In this document: in pieces, positions 26,029 to 35,227 of the stretch | How the letters are laid out: each line of letters begins with the position of its first letter | How positions within the stretch are numbered: position 1 is the stretch's first letter | From: Deltaproteobacteria bacterium | GTDB lineage: Bacteria; Desulfobacterota; Desulfobacteria; Desulfobacterales; Desulfatirhabdiaceae | Reading direction: 5' to 3' | NCBI GenBank assembly: GCA_016219185.1 | Contig: JACRBZ010000010.1 | Location: 62,001-126,000, forward strand | DNA length: 64,000 nt | Position numbers and translations under genes: made by a program | Notes under the pieces: model-generated | What the model saw: the letters and a program-made list of their open reading frames with translations, nothing else | What the model was told of the DNA's origin: nothing | The model's database searches: none

Positions 26029-27189
26029 TCAAATATAACGATCCACCATTTCAGAAATATACCGTTCCACCCCTGGCGCGCCTTCAGAAGCCTCGATTTC
26101 CTGAATCAATCGGCTGATTTTCTGATGCGTTTCTGAATCGCGTCTGAAATCCTCAATGGAGCGATAGACGCCGCCTCTTCTGCCCAGCCGAAAAATGATC
26201 CGATCTTTTTCCGGAAGCTGCTGATAAGACTGGATCACCTCCAGCATCGCGGGCTTATCCTCCGGCAGTTTTCCGGAAACATCTTCGAGCAGGTTCATGA
26301 TGTGGTCACTGGACACCCGGCTGGTGATCCCGTCCAGTGCCTCGATGAACACCCGGATTTCTTCTGCCAGCGCATCATCGGTCTGCATCACGAAATCGCC
26401 GTTTTTGACTTTTTCATAAAGCGAAACCCGGTCCGGAACCCGCAGGCTTCTCAGGCGGATAAAATGCGGATTGATCTGGTTCAGCACGCGGGCCGTCTCT
26501 ATCGCGTGCTCCCGCCACATGGCCTGCCCGCCAAGCCCCGGCATGACATACTCGGACACTTCCATGCCGGCATCGATGAGTTTTCGTCCGGCCTCGACGT
26601 GAACGGCTGCGCTCACTCCTTTTTTCATGAAACGCAGCAGCGGATCATATCCGGTTTCCAGACCGATATGCACGCGATTCAGGCCGGCTTTTCGGATTAA
26701 TTTAAGCGATTCCGGTGACTTGCGAGAAACGGTTTTGGATCTGGAATAAGTCGTGACGCGGTTGATCTCCGGGAATTTCTCCCTCAAAAAGGTCAGAACC
26801 GCTACCAGATCATCGGTTTTCATGATCAGGTTGTCGGCATCCTGAAGAAAACAGGCGGACGTACCGTAATACATCCAGACGGCCATTCCCCGATAACACT
26901 GGCTGAATCCGGAACCACCCGAAATATGGGATATCACCGCATCATCCACGGCGCCGTTTCTACCCAGCTTGTGGGAAAGCTCCCGGATATCATCCGCAAT
27001 GTTGCGGGCCGTCTGAATATCCTGCTTAATTTCGTCAACAGTGCGAAGGGAGAATTTCCTGTCCTTATACACGGGACAAAACAGGCACTGGTTCCAGGGG
27101 CAGTTACGGGTCAGGCGAAGCAGCAGACTGCGGGCTTCGTTTGGGGGACGGATCGGACCCTGTTCAAAACTTAAGGCTCTTACGTTCAT
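26029..27189 (-). CDS. Radical SAM protein
   Basis: A 386-aa radical SAM enzyme. The 4Fe-4S motif CPWNQCLFC (CxxxxCxxC-like with the CxxxCxxC core offset by the NQ) is near residue 30, followed by HISGGSGFSQCY and, later, VHIGLETGYDPLLRFMKKGV and EYVMPGLGGQAMW, the SAM-barrel pattern of the HemN/Elp3-like group (glycine-rich GLETG strand). Substrate unknown. Its ATG overlaps the mutY stop by 4 bp (ATGA), so the two are translationally coupled, perhaps only for convenience of expression. The C-terminal 100 residues are helical and charged. Confidence 0.85.
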   Translation of the reverse strand: MNVRALSFEQGPIRPPNEARSLLLRLTRNCPWNQCLFCPVYKDRKFSLRTVDEIKQDIQTARNIADDIRELSHKLGRNGAVDDAVISHISGGSGFSQCYRGMAVWMYYGTSACFLQDADNLIMKTDDLVAVLTFLREKFPEINRVTTYSRSKTVSRKSPESLKLIRKAGLNRVHIGLETGYDPLLRFMKKGVSAAVHVEAGRKLIDAGMEVSEYVMPGLGGQAMWREHAIETARVLNQINPHFIRLRSLRVPDRVSLYEKVKNGDFVMQTDDALAEEIRVFIEALDGITSRVSSDHIMNLLEDVSGKLPEDKPAMLEVIQSYQQLPEKDRIIFRLGRRGGVYRSIEDFRRDSETHQKISRLIQEIEASEGAPGVERYISEMVDRYI

Positions 27190-28346
27190 TTCTTTGTTCC
27201 TGTCGGGGAAGTTTTATAATGGGTATGTTCGGTGTTTTTAAGCAGTCCAAGAAATTTATGATTGGCACCGGGAAACGGATACAGATCCATGTCATCCGCG
27301 GTGATCCAGCGGAAATCGACAGGACCGTTCAACCGAACCGCTCCGGAAAGCGCATGACAGATAAACACCTGCATTTGAATTTTAAAATGGGTATAAGCAT
27401 GTTTTACCTGGCAAAGATGCGATACGATCCTTGCCGAAACCCCGGTTTCCTCCCTGATTTCCCGCACACAGGCATCGGAAGGGCTTTCTCCTTCCTGAAT
27501 CTTTCCGCCGGGAAATTCCCATAACCCGCCCAAAAGACCATCGGGCTTTCTTTGCGTGATCAGCATCCGCCCGCGATGGTAGACAACCCCTGCCACAACC
27601 GGATAGAGCGGAACCGGCGGCACTTTTACGCGTTTGGGATAGACATCGACCTGACCGGAAGCAAACGCAACGCAGCATGCATCGAGTGGACACAGGGTGC
27701 AAAGGGGTTTTTTGGGTTTACAGATCAGGGCGCCGAGTTCCATCATGGCCTGATTGAAGATTCCAGGCGCGTCATGATCCAGCAACGCGGTTGCCGGTTC
27801 CTGGAATACGCTATGTGCACGGGAGGCATTTACCGGTGTATTCATGGCAAAGAGCCTGGAAATCACCCGCTTGACATTACCATCCACGACAGCAAACGGC
27901 TGATTAAAGGCAATGCTTAAGACTGCCGAAGCAATGTAGTCTCCTACCCCCGGAAGCTGTCTGAAGGCATTCCAGTCAGCGGGAATTTGACCGGAATGCC
28001 GGGAACACACCTGAATGGCGGCTTTATGAAAGTTACGGGCCCGGCTGTAATATCCCAGCCCCTCCCAGAGTTTGAGCACATCCTGTTGATCCGCGCGGGC
28101 AAGGGATTGAATCGTCGGAAAACGTTTCAAAAAACGGTCGTGATAGGCGATCACGGTTTTAACCTGAGTCTGCTGAAGCATGACCTCGGAAACCCAAATC
28201 GAATAAGGCTCCGGGGTCTTTCGCCACGGAAGGTTCCGGTGATTTTCCGCATACCAGACCAGAAGGCGTTTTCGCCAAAATATAAATTGGGTGGAAAGCT
28301 CTTGCGGGTTAAGATGCAGTGGGGGCACAGACAATCCCGAACCCAT
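27186..28346 (-). CDS. mutY: A/G-specific adenine DNA glycosylase
   Basis: A 386-aa MutY, which removes adenine mispaired with 8-oxoguanine. The catalytic Glu is in VSEVMLQQTQV (about 53), the HhH motif is LPGVGDYIASAVLSIAF, the catalytic Asp is in VVDGNVKRV (about 154), and the 4Fe-4S cysteines are CKPKKPLCTLCPLDACC (about 211-228). The C-terminal NUDIX-like domain (about 250-380) here retains a full Nudix box pattern GGKIQEGESPSDACVREIRE plus ETG, whereas many MutY proteins have lost it, so some hydrolase activity is possible. Starts by a 1-bp overlap (TAATG) with hsp20. Confidence 0.94.
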   Translation of the reverse strand: MGSGLSVPPLHLNPQELSTQFIFWRKRLLVWYAENHRNLPWRKTPEPYSIWVSEVMLQQTQVKTVIAYHDRFLKRFPTIQSLARADQQDVLKLWEGLGYYSRARNFHKAAIQVCSRHSGQIPADWNAFRQLPGVGDYIASAVLSIAFNQPFAVVDGNVKRVISRLFAMNTPVNASRAHSVFQEPATALLDHDAPGIFNQAMMELGALICKPKKPLCTLCPLDACCVAFASGQVDVYPKRVKVPPVPLYPVVAGVVYHRGRMLITQRKPDGLLGGLWEFPGGKIQEGESPSDACVREIREETGVSARIVSHLCQVKHAYTHFKIQMQVFICHALSGAVRLNGPVDFRWITADDMDLYPFPGANHKFLGLLKNTEHTHYKTSPTGTKK

Positions 28347-28792
28347 TAATTCATGCTGACATGAATCTGCCGGGGTTTTTCTTTTTCAGGCCTTGGAAAA
28401 TGGATTTCCAGAACCCCGTCTTTAAGAATCGCCCGGATATGATCTGCACTGACGCGCCCGGGCAGCGTAAATGCCCTGAAAAATGAACCAAAACATCGTT
28501 CCCTCCGGTAACATTTCTCGCTTTCAACGGGAATATCGGCTATTCGTTCCCCCTTTAATGTCATCAGGTTGTCTTTGAGTTCAACACTGACATTTTCCTT
28601 TTTTACGCCCGGAAGGTCCGCCTTTATGATGATCCCATCCGCAGTATCGAGAATATCCACTGCCGGTTTCCACTCGCATCTGGCAATTTCATCCTCATCA
28701 CGGGGATCGTATTCCGAGTCGGCAATCAACCGGTTGATGCGATTCTGGAGAAACCCGATGCGCTTCCACGGATCCCATCTGACATAAGACAT
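28346..28792 (-). CDS. Hsp20/alpha-crystallin family small heat-shock protein
   Basis: A 148-aa ATP-independent chaperone. The alpha-crystallin domain runs from about residue 40 to 140: WKPAVDILDTADGIIIKADLPGVKKENVSVEL at its start (family pattern), NLMTLKGER, FGSFFRAFTLPGRV and LKDGVLEIHFPR. Start ATG 28792 lies 8 nt after AGGAGGTGAT; the open frame extends further upstream without such a site. It is followed immediately by mutY, an unusual pairing that may serve stress response. Confidence 0.92.
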   Translation of the reverse strand: MSYVRWDPWKRIGFLQNRINRLIADSEYDPRDEDEIARCEWKPAVDILDTADGIIIKADLPGVKKENVSVELKDNLMTLKGERIADIPVESEKCYRRERCFGSFFRAFTLPGRVSADHIRAILKDGVLEIHFPRPEKEKPRQIHVSMN

Positions 28793-28895
28793 ATAGATCA
28801 CCTCCTGATATAGATAGAAGAGAAAATAACCATCTGGGTTCTGACTTCTGCCAAAAATAAAGCGCAAGCAGACGGCTGTCAAGGCAGCCGAACAT

Positions 28896-30629
28896 TTATG
28901 GCTGAAGGGCGGACGCGTAGAACAGGGTCACCAGGCCGGCCAGGAAAAAATGGGATTCAACCAGAAATTCCAGGCGGATGCCCGGAAGCATGAATCCGTT
29001 TTCATGCATGCTGATCAGTGCCAGCATGGCCGCGGGACAGAGGGAAAGACCCAGCCCCAGTGCGGGAACGGTTCCTGTCAGACTTGAAGAAATGATAAGA
29101 ACAACCCAAATACCCAATATCGTTTTCAGCATTCGAATGGATTTTTTTTCTCCCAGAAGAATGGGAATGGTTTCTTTACCGACAATCCGGTCCCCCTGCA
29201 TATCCAGAATATCGAAAAAAGCCGTTCGGGCAAATGCCAGCCCCGTGGCCCAGAAAAACACCAGCGCCGTTTTCAGGCCAAATGCATTGCCGGCGGAAAT
29301 GGCGGGTAAAATCGATGTGACGACCCCCCACGCAACCGCGATCAGAATGGTTTTGGAGCCGGAAATGTCCCTTATCCGTGAATATTTTCCAATGATGGTC
29401 TTGGGGATCAGTATGATGTTATAGGAAAGCCCTAGAATACTCATCATCAGAAGCACTATAAAGGTGGTTATGCCCTGGAAATAGGCGATGAGCAGCCCAG
29501 CGGCCCCGGAAGACAGGGCAAGACAAATCAGAAATCGGTTATGTTCGCGGTAAAAAGCCTCCCGCTCCGGATCATTGTACCGGTCTGCCTTGAGCCCGGT
29601 CAGATTGTTCAAGGTATGCATCGATAGGACATAGAGCATGGATATCCACACATGGGGATGAAAATTACCGATCCCCATCAGAACCGCACAGGCGTAACTC
29701 AAACATCCCGCTCCCGCGGCAACAAAAACATTGGTCAGGAGCAAGGCCTGCTGAATGGAAAAAACGATTTTCTGAATTCCGGCACTGTTCTTATACGGCA
29801 GTCTTTCCACGGCCCTGACCACGCGATTGATGATCCAATTTGGGGTTGACGCGCCTGCGGTAATGCCGATGGTTTCCGCAGCAGACAGGGCCTCAACATC
29901 AAGATCGGATTCGGTTTCGATGTGAAAGGTTGCAACGCCGGACTGACCGGCAATCTCGGCAAGCCGCTGGGTATTGCCGCTGTTTTTACCCCCGACAACG
30001 ATCAACGCATTCACAACTTCCGCCATTTTCTGAACTTCTGCCTGGCGCTGCGCCGTTGAATCGCAGATGGTATCAAAACATTTGTAGTGAGGGTGGCGCG
30101 TCCGGGCCCAGTTTTTGACAGCTTCAAACAAACGGGTATTCAGTGTCGTCTGCGCAACCAGAATGGCCCTGTCAAAATCGGGCAGTGCATCGAGCTCTTC
30201 AATGCTTCCGGCAATATAGCCCTTGCCCGCGGTAAAACCCATCAGCCCCACGACCTCGGGATGGTCCCGGTCTCCGATGATAATGGATGCGTATCCCTGT
30301 CTGGCATGTTTCTTGATGATCGCCTGGACCTTAATCACCCTGGGGCAGGTCGCGTCTATGACCGTAAAGCCGGCCTTCTTCAGATCCTTTTTGATGGCAG
30401 GCGGCACCCCATGGGCACGAATCAGAACGGTTCCCTCTCCGGCTTCAGGGATATCCCGAATGATGTGAACACCTTTTTCATCCAGAAGATCAAGCACCTG
30501 GGGATTATGAATCAAGGGACCGTGAGTGAAGATGGGACCGCGGTGTTTGCCCGGAGAATCGAGAGCCATTTCAACGGCTCTTCGCACCCCCATGCAAAAA
30601 CCGGCAGTTTTGGCGATGATGATTTTCAT
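28896..30629 (-). CDS. ispH: Fusion of IspH (HMBPP reductase) with UbiA-type prenyltransferase
   Basis: A 577-aa two-domain protein. Residues 1-280 are IspH, the last enzyme of the MEP isoprenoid pathway: the three cluster cysteines are Cys12 (AGFCMGVRRAV), about Cys96 (DATCPRV) and about Cys190 (TICDSTAQRQ), with AHG, HPEV and TAGASTP motifs. Residues about 290-577 are a polytopic membrane domain with UbiA motifs: LNNLTGLKADRYNDP (Asp-rich motif 1) and FFDILDMQGDRIVGKETIPILLG (Asp-rich motif 2, around 475-498), like protoheme/4-hydroxybenzoate/geranylgeranyl-glycerol-type transferases. Ordinary IspH is about 310 aa, so this is a true fusion, joining prenyl precursor supply to a prenyl transfer step. 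The prenyl acceptor is unknown; a quinone or tetraether/glycerol lipid is possible. Confidence 0.9.
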   Translation of the reverse strand: MKIIIAKTAGFCMGVRRAVEMALDSPGKHRGPIFTHGPLIHNPQVLDLLDEKGVHIIRDIPEAGEGTVLIRAHGVPPAIKKDLKKAGFTVIDATCPRVIKVQAIIKKHARQGYASIIIGDRDHPEVVGLMGFTAGKGYIAGSIEELDALPDFDRAILVAQTTLNTRLFEAVKNWARTRHPHYKCFDTICDSTAQRQAEVQKMAEVVNALIVVGGKNSGNTQRLAEIAGQSGVATFHIETESDLDVEALSAAETIGITAGASTPNWIINRVVRAVERLPYKNSAGIQKIVFSIQQALLLTNVFVAAGAGCLSYACAVLMGIGNFHPHVWISMLYVLSMHTLNNLTGLKADRYNDPEREAFYREHNRFLICLALSSGAAGLLIAYFQGITTFIVLLMMSILGLSYNIILIPKTIIGKYSRIRDISGSKTILIAVAWGVVTSILPAISAGNAFGLKTALVFFWATGLAFARTAFFDILDMQGDRIVGKETIPILLGEKKSIRMLKTILGIWVVLIISSSLTGTVPALGLGLSLCPAAMLALISMHENGFMLPGIRLEFLVESHFFLAGLVTLFYASALQP

Positions 30630-30711
30630 AAATGAATCCGGTACCGGAAAGCCGTAAAGCCTGGTTTTTCAAGATTCATGCAGGATATCCAGTGTCCATG
30701 ACGTTTCGGGG

Positions 30712-30894
30712 CTATTTGAGGAAGATCTTATGTTCCACCAGAGACAATGAATAAATTTTAGCTTTGAGAAATTTTTGATCTCCGAAAATACTGATCAGCC
30801 GAACGCCGTCATTTTCGGGTTCAACGACATCGACAGCTTCCATTACCAAACGGTTTTCTTCTCCTTCAATCAGATATGCATTGGCTTCACACAT
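30712..30894 (-). CDS. cooT: CooT-family nickel-binding protein
   Basis: A 60-aa protein that starts MCEANAYLI, with Cys2 as the nickel ligand in CooT of CO dehydrogenase maturation, and continues with VVEPENDGVRLISIFGDQ and LVEHKIFLK as in the family. CooT dimers bind one Ni(II) and are thought to serve CODH (CooS) nickel loading. Follows DUF3842 by 33 bp on the same strand; a CooC ATPase gene lies 13 kb away. No cooS is in the window. Confidence 0.9.
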   Translation of the reverse strand: MCEANAYLIEGEENRLVMEAVDVVEPENDGVRLISIFGDQKFLKAKIYSLSLVEHKIFLK

Positions 30895-30927
30895 GGCATC
30901 GTCCTTGTTGGTTAGGGGGTTGACTTT

Positions 30928-31416
30928 TTATGGGTTCATTTCTATCGCCGTGGAGCACCCGCACTGTCCATGAACGGTTGCGAGCGCATCAGGTGTTTGA
31001 ATTGATGACGGAGCGGACAGATTCTGCTGAATCAGGGTTTCAATCAGCCTGGGCAGCGGAGCCGGGCTTAAACCGGCAATTTCGACATTTTCCTGGAAAA
31101 GCGGAATCAGTATTTTTTTTGCCGGACTGCCGGCAATGGCCTCGGCAATTTTAGGCGTGACCTCGCCCATCATGGCGTGCGCCAGGACAATACTGAGCGG
31201 ACCGATAATCACATCCACCCTTTCGGCTGTCCGTACGATGGCGTTTTCTCCTGTCGCTCCCCGGTTGGCCCTTGCCTTCAGCATCTGCGATGTTGCAATG
31301 GCATTGGTACCCAGAGCGATGATCTCGATGGTCTCTTCAAAAACCTCTTTAAGCTTTTTGATCACGGCACTGCCGATGCCGCCGCCCTGACCATCAATGA
31401 CACAGATTCGTTTCAT
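30928..31416 (-). CDS. DUF3842 family protein
   Basis: A 162-aa protein starting MKRICVIDGQGGGIGSAVIKKL, the glycine-rich opening of DUF3842, a family of anaerobes with a nucleotide-binding-like (Rossmann) beginning. Next come IIALGTNAIATSQMLKARANRGATGENA and HAMMGEVTPKIAEAI. The tail GQCGC could bind a metal. It sits between NYN and cooT genes, an association that suggests nickel or CODH maturation, though no function is established. Confidence 0.85.
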   Translation of the reverse strand: MKRICVIDGQGGGIGSAVIKKLKEVFEETIEIIALGTNAIATSQMLKARANRGATGENAIVRTAERVDVIIGPLSIVLAHAMMGEVTPKIAEAIAGSPAKKILIPLFQENVEIAGLSPAPLPRLIETLIQQNLSAPSSIQTPDALATVHGQCGCSTAIEMNP

Positions 31417-31473
31417 TTCAACTCCCTTGATTTTTCATCAAGCCCGGACCGGCATGGCGCTCTGGGATTTTCA

Positions 31474-31995
31474 TCATAATTTGTCGGTTTTTATCTGATT
31501 CTGCCGCATGCGCTTTGAAAGCCGCCTGGAAGGGCCTTTTTTCCGGGTTGTCGGAATCCAGCCACTGCCTGAATCATTATCCGTATCTCCGGAATCCGTC
31601 CAGGAAACCATCAATAGTTTTTGTTCAAACACCGGAGAGCTGAGTGTCGCGCACCCGAATGCGGCAGAATGCCGGATGATATCCTGATCCGAAGAAACAA
31701 CAATGGCCTTTTCCTTTTCTTTGGCCGCCATTCTCTTGATGACCGCATCTGCCAGTTCGCCGCATCTTGAAAAAACAATATTGACGCCCTGAATACGATC
31801 CCGGGACGGGAAATCGCAGGGAGCCCTGGAGCCGTCAAAAACAACGGTGATGGTATGGTGCTTGAGCTTTCGGTAAGCGGACAGCATCTCCACGAGCGCA
31901 TCCCTGCCCGCCTGAATGCTCTGGCTTTCCAAACTACCAAGAAATCCGGACTGACGGATCAGGTTATACCCGTCAATAATGATATGAATAGACAT
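31474..31995 (-). CDS. NYN-domain (YacP-like) ribonuclease
   Basis: A 173-aa PIN-like nuclease. It starts MSIHIIIDGYNLIRQSG, has the second acidic site in TVVFDGSRAP and the third in AIVVSSDQDI, the layout of YacP/Rae1-type NYN domains that cut RNA on or near ribosomes. The C-terminal 45 residues are basic and charged (RKKGPSRRLSKRMRQ), probably an RNA-binding tail. It follows parB by 8 bp and probably shares its transcript. Confidence 0.85.
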   Translation of the reverse strand: MSIHIIIDGYNLIRQSGFLGSLESQSIQAGRDALVEMLSAYRKLKHHTITVVFDGSRAPCDFPSRDRIQGVNIVFSRCGELADAVIKRMAAKEKEKAIVVSSDQDIIRHSAAFGCATLSSPVFEQKLLMVSWTDSGDTDNDSGSGWIPTTRKKGPSRRLSKRMRQNQIKTDKL

Positions 31996-32003
31996 TCGGC
32001 GCT

Positions 32004-32903
32004 TCAGGTGCGTTTCAGAAGACCGATTAACCGATCCAGATCGTCATCATTGTAAAATTCAATCTCTACCCGGCCCTTTCGACCCTTGCGCTTGATCTTG
32101 ACACGCGTTCCGAAATCCTGTGACAGGTCATTGGCCAGACTGCTCAGGTAGACATCAAAGGATTTGGGCGCTGGATTCCGATCTTCAGGCTTCTGATTCT
32201 TGAGGTGTTTTACCAGGATTTCGGTTTCCCGAACAGAAAGGCCTTTGGCGATAACGGCTTTCCAGGCGGCATTCTGCTGGGCCGGCGTATCCGCGCCCAG
32301 AAGGGCGCGGGCATGACCCATGGTCAATACCCCATCCATGATACTGGCCTTGATCGGCTCCGGGAGCTGGCGAAGGCGTAAAAAATTGGCAATGGCCGGA
32401 CGGCTTTTCCCCACCCGGACCGCGACCTCTTCCTGCGTCAGATGAAACTCGTCCATCAACCGGTTGTAAGCCTCGGCTTCTTCCAGGGCATTGAGGTCCT
32501 GGCGCTGGATGTTTTCAATGATCGAAATTTCCAGAAGCTGACCATCGGAAACGTTTTTGACAACAACCGGCACCGCGTTCATGCCAGCGATTCTGGCGGC
32601 CCGAAGGCGCCTTTCGCCGGCAATCAGCTCGTAACCGGTTTCCGCCTTTCGCACCATAAGGGGCTGGAGAATACCCTGTTCCAGAATGGAACGGCTCAGT
32701 TCATCGAGTTCTTCCTGAGAAAAACGAATGCGGGGCTGGAACGGATTGGGGCGAATCAGACGCACATCGCAGGTAAAATACTCCCCGGAGGAGTCGCTCT
32801 GTGCAGGATCAATGTCCGGAATCAGGGCTTCAATGCCCCTTCCCAGCGCCATTTTTTTTCGTTTTAAAGGCCCGCTCTCATTTTGAGATGATTCTATTGT
32901 CAT
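32004..32903 (-). CDS. parB: Chromosome partitioning protein ParB
   Basis: A 299-aa ParB. The N-terminal ParB/Srx domain carries IRPNPFQPR, the CTP-binding ELIAGERRLRAA (C-motif 2, GERRxRA) and NIQRQDLNALEEA; the HTH domain follows (LTQEEVAVRVGKSRPAIANFLRLRQLP, about 160-187) and a C-terminal leucine-rich dimer domain. It loads on parS as a CTP-dependent clamp. I did not find a clear parS site (TGTTTCACGTGAAACA-like) in the window. Confidence 0.95.
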   Translation of the reverse strand: MTIESSQNESGPLKRKKMALGRGIEALIPDIDPAQSDSSGEYFTCDVRLIRPNPFQPRIRFSQEELDELSRSILEQGILQPLMVRKAETGYELIAGERRLRAARIAGMNAVPVVVKNVSDGQLLEISIIENIQRQDLNALEEAEAYNRLMDEFHLTQEEVAVRVGKSRPAIANFLRLRQLPEPIKASIMDGVLTMGHARALLGADTPAQQNAAWKAVIAKGLSVRETEILVKHLKNQKPEDRNPAPKSFDVYLSSLANDLSQDFGTRVKIKRKGRKGRVEIEFYNDDDLDRLIGLLKRT

Positions 32904-32933
32904 GTATCAAAGTTCAAAACAGCGATTGGATAT

Positions 32934-33698
32934 TCAGGCTGACGCATCGATTATTTCCTTTGCCAGGTCCATATAGCCGACTGCCCCTGCGGAGGCAGGG
33001 TCATACAGCAGGATGGGTTTGCCGAAGCTTGGCGCCTCTCCGAGCCGGACATTGCGCGGAATGATGGTTTTAAAGACAAGATTTTTAAAATATTTTCTGG
33101 CTTCATCAGCCACCTGGCTTGAAAGATTGGTACGTTTATCGAACATGGTCAGAAGAATCCCGCCAAGCTTGAGATGCGGATTCAACCCCCGTTTGATCCG
33201 TTTCATGGTCTGAAGGAGCTGGCCCAGACCTTCCAGCGCATAAAACTCACATTGAAGGGGAATCAGCAGGGAGTCGGCGGCAGTCATTGCGTTCACCGTC
33301 AGCAGGCTGAGTGACGGCGGGCAGTCAAGAATAATATAGTCATATTCGCTGCTTAATCCGGATAAAAATTCCTTCAGGATGGTTTCCCGATTGGTGCTGG
33401 ATAGCATTTCGACTTCGAAACCGATCAACTCCACCCGGGCGGGAATCACTTTAAGCAAATCTATCCCGCTGTCCAGAACGATAGCTTCAGCAGATATCTC
33501 GCCGATCATTCCGTGATACAGGGTCTGGGTAAGGACCGCCTTGTCGATTCCGATACCGGTTGTGGCATTGCCCTGGGGATCGCAATCCACAAGAAGGATT
33601 TTTTTTTGGGATACTGCAAGGGCTGCAGACAGATTGATTGCGGTGGTTGTTTTTCCAACCCCGCCTTTCTGATTCGCGATACATATTGTGGTTGCCAT
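32934..33698 (-). CDS. parA: Chromosome partitioning ATPase ParA/Soj
   Basis: A 254-aa ParA/MinD-type ATPase: deviant Walker A KGGVGKTTT (about 10-18), VDCDPQGNATTG, switch II DCPPSLSLLTVNAM and ECEFYALEGLGQLLQ. I take the ATG at 33698 (MATTICIANQKGG), which matches the family N-terminus; no strong ribosome-binding site is visible, and the frame opens 14 codons upstream. It drives segregation with ParB and heads a minus-strand operon parA-parB-NYN-DUF3842-cooT. Confidence 0.95.
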   Translation of the reverse strand: MATTICIANQKGGVGKTTTAINLSAALAVSQKKILLVDCDPQGNATTGIGIDKAVLTQTLYHGMIGEISAEAIVLDSGIDLLKVIPARVELIGFEVEMLSSTNRETILKEFLSGLSSEYDYIILDCPPSLSLLTVNAMTAADSLLIPLQCEFYALEGLGQLLQTMKRIKRGLNPHLKLGGILLTMFDKRTNLSSQVADEARKYFKNLVFKTIIPRNVRLGEAPSFGKPILLYDPASAGAVGYMDLAKEIIDASA

Positions 33699-33794
33699 AA
33701 TGCAGACGGTATCACAAAAATTGGTATTTGAAAAGTCCAACCGAATATGTCATTGTAAGATAAGTTTCAGAGAATCATGGAGGACTGAGGATAA

Positions 33795-35219
33795 ATGAAT
33801 ACTCAAAAAAAACTCCGGGTCTGGCTGCTGGTTGTGCTGATATTTTTTCCGGAAATTGCAAGAGCCATTACCATCCAGGAAGAAGAGGAACTTTCCCGGG
33901 AGTTCATGGTTGCCGTCAACGAACATTATGAGATCATTCGCGATTCAATCATTACGGATTATGTCACGAGGATTGGCGAGAAAATCCTGGCAGTCATGCC
34001 GCCACAACCGTTTTCATACCATTTTCACGTCATAAAGGAATACACCTACAATGCATTTGCAGGACCGGGCGGTCAGGTTTTCATCAACAGCGGCCTCTTT
34101 GAAGCGCTGAGCAGCGAAGAGGAAATCGCCGGCATTCTCGCCCACGAAATATCTCATGTTGCCTGCCGGCATGTTTCCGAACAAATTGAACGATCCAAAA
34201 AAATAGGCCTGGCAACCCTTGCCGGCGTTGCAGCCGGCATTCTCATGGGCGCGACCGGTGCAGGCTCGGCAGCAGGCGCCACAGCGGTCGGATCCATGGC
34301 TGCCGCACAGACGGCCACACTGGCATACAGCCGGGAAAACGAGACTCAGGCCGATCAAAGGGGATTGGATTATCTGACCAAGGCCGGATACAGCCCAAAG
34401 GGCCTCCTTACGGCATTAACCAAAATCCGCAGCCGGCAGTGGTATGGTAAAGAACAGATTCCCACCTATTTGATGACACACCCCGCGGTAGAAGACCGCA
34501 TGACGTTCATCGGAGCCTGGATCGAATCCAATCCTTCGATTATTCGCCAGCTTCCCAGTCATTCCCCGGCCCCCTTCGACTGGGCCCATGCCAGGCTTCT
34601 CGCTATGTTCGGGCCCGAGGATGATGCCCTGAAATATTTCAAGACCCAGGTCACTCAGACACCGGACAAGGCACTGGCCCATTACGGTTATGGACTGATC
34701 CTGACCCGAACGGGAAATCGTGGTGCAGCCATGGATCAGTTCCGGACCGCTTTGACCAAGCGGGCATTTGATCCAACCATTCTCACCGAACTGGGAAGGA
34801 CGTATTTCCTGGATGGACGATATGCCGAAGCGCTCGGTACCCTGCAAGGATCCCTGGACATCTCTCCCGACGCCACAGAGGGGCTTTTCTACACCGGCCG
34901 CTGCCTCATCGAACTGGGCAAATTTCAGGAAGCGACCCGTTTTCTGGAATCCTTGCTGCGGAGCACCCCGGATTACCCCGATGCCCTGTTTTATCTGGGC
35001 AGTGCCTACGGCTCTTTGGGCAAGACTTCGGATGCCTGCTACTACCTTGGCAGCTATTACTATACCCGCGGGGATTATAAAAATGCGGTTGTTCAACTTG
35101 AAAAGGCGATGGAGTCGACCACGGACCCGGAGAAAAAAAGTGAAATTGAAATTTTGCTTAAAGATGCCAAAAAACGGCACACGCTCAAGGTCCGTGAATC
35201 CGAAACGAGAAAGCGTTAG
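33795..35219 (+). CDS. M48 family metalloprotease with TPR repeats (BepA-like)
   Basis: A 474-aa periplasmic protein with a signal peptide (MNTQKKLRVWLLVVLIFFPEIARA). The zinc site is HEISH (about 116) in LAHEISHVACRH, with the third ligand Glu in SRENETQADQRGLDY. A glycine/alanine-rich hydrophobic segment lies between them. The C-terminal half (about 280-450) is a TPR solenoid of at least four units (ALAHYGYGLILTRTGN, PTILTELGRTYFLDG, TEGLFYTGRCLIELG, PDALFYLGSAYGSLG). This is the BepA/YfgC design, which checks outer-membrane protein assembly (LptD). Divergent from parA; 8 bp before the glycosyltransferase-like gene. Confidence 0.9.
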   Translation: MNTQKKLRVWLLVVLIFFPEIARAITIQEEEELSREFMVAVNEHYEIIRDSIITDYVTRIGEKILAVMPPQPFSYHFHVIKEYTYNAFAGPGGQVFINSGLFEALSSEEEIAGILAHEISHVACRHVSEQIERSKKIGLATLAGVAAGILMGATGAGSAAGATAVGSMAAAQTATLAYSRENETQADQRGLDYLTKAGYSPKGLLTALTKIRSRQWYGKEQIPTYLMTHPAVEDRMTFIGAWIESNPSIIRQLPSHSPAPFDWAHARLLAMFGPEDDALKYFKTQVTQTPDKALAHYGYGLILTRTGNRGAAMDQFRTALTKRAFDPTILTELGRTYFLDGRYAEALGTLQGSLDISPDATEGLFYTGRCLIELGKFQEATRFLESLLRSTPDYPDALFYLGSAYGSLGKTSDACYYLGSYYYTRGDYKNAVVQLEKAMESTTDPEKKSEIEILLKDAKKRHTLKVRESETRKR

Positions 35220-35227
35220 GTCCGGGC

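Noticed and set aside
32004-33698. parS site near parAB
   Set aside because: I looked for TGTTTCACGTGAAACA-like palindromes around parAB and saw none; parS may lie elsewhere.
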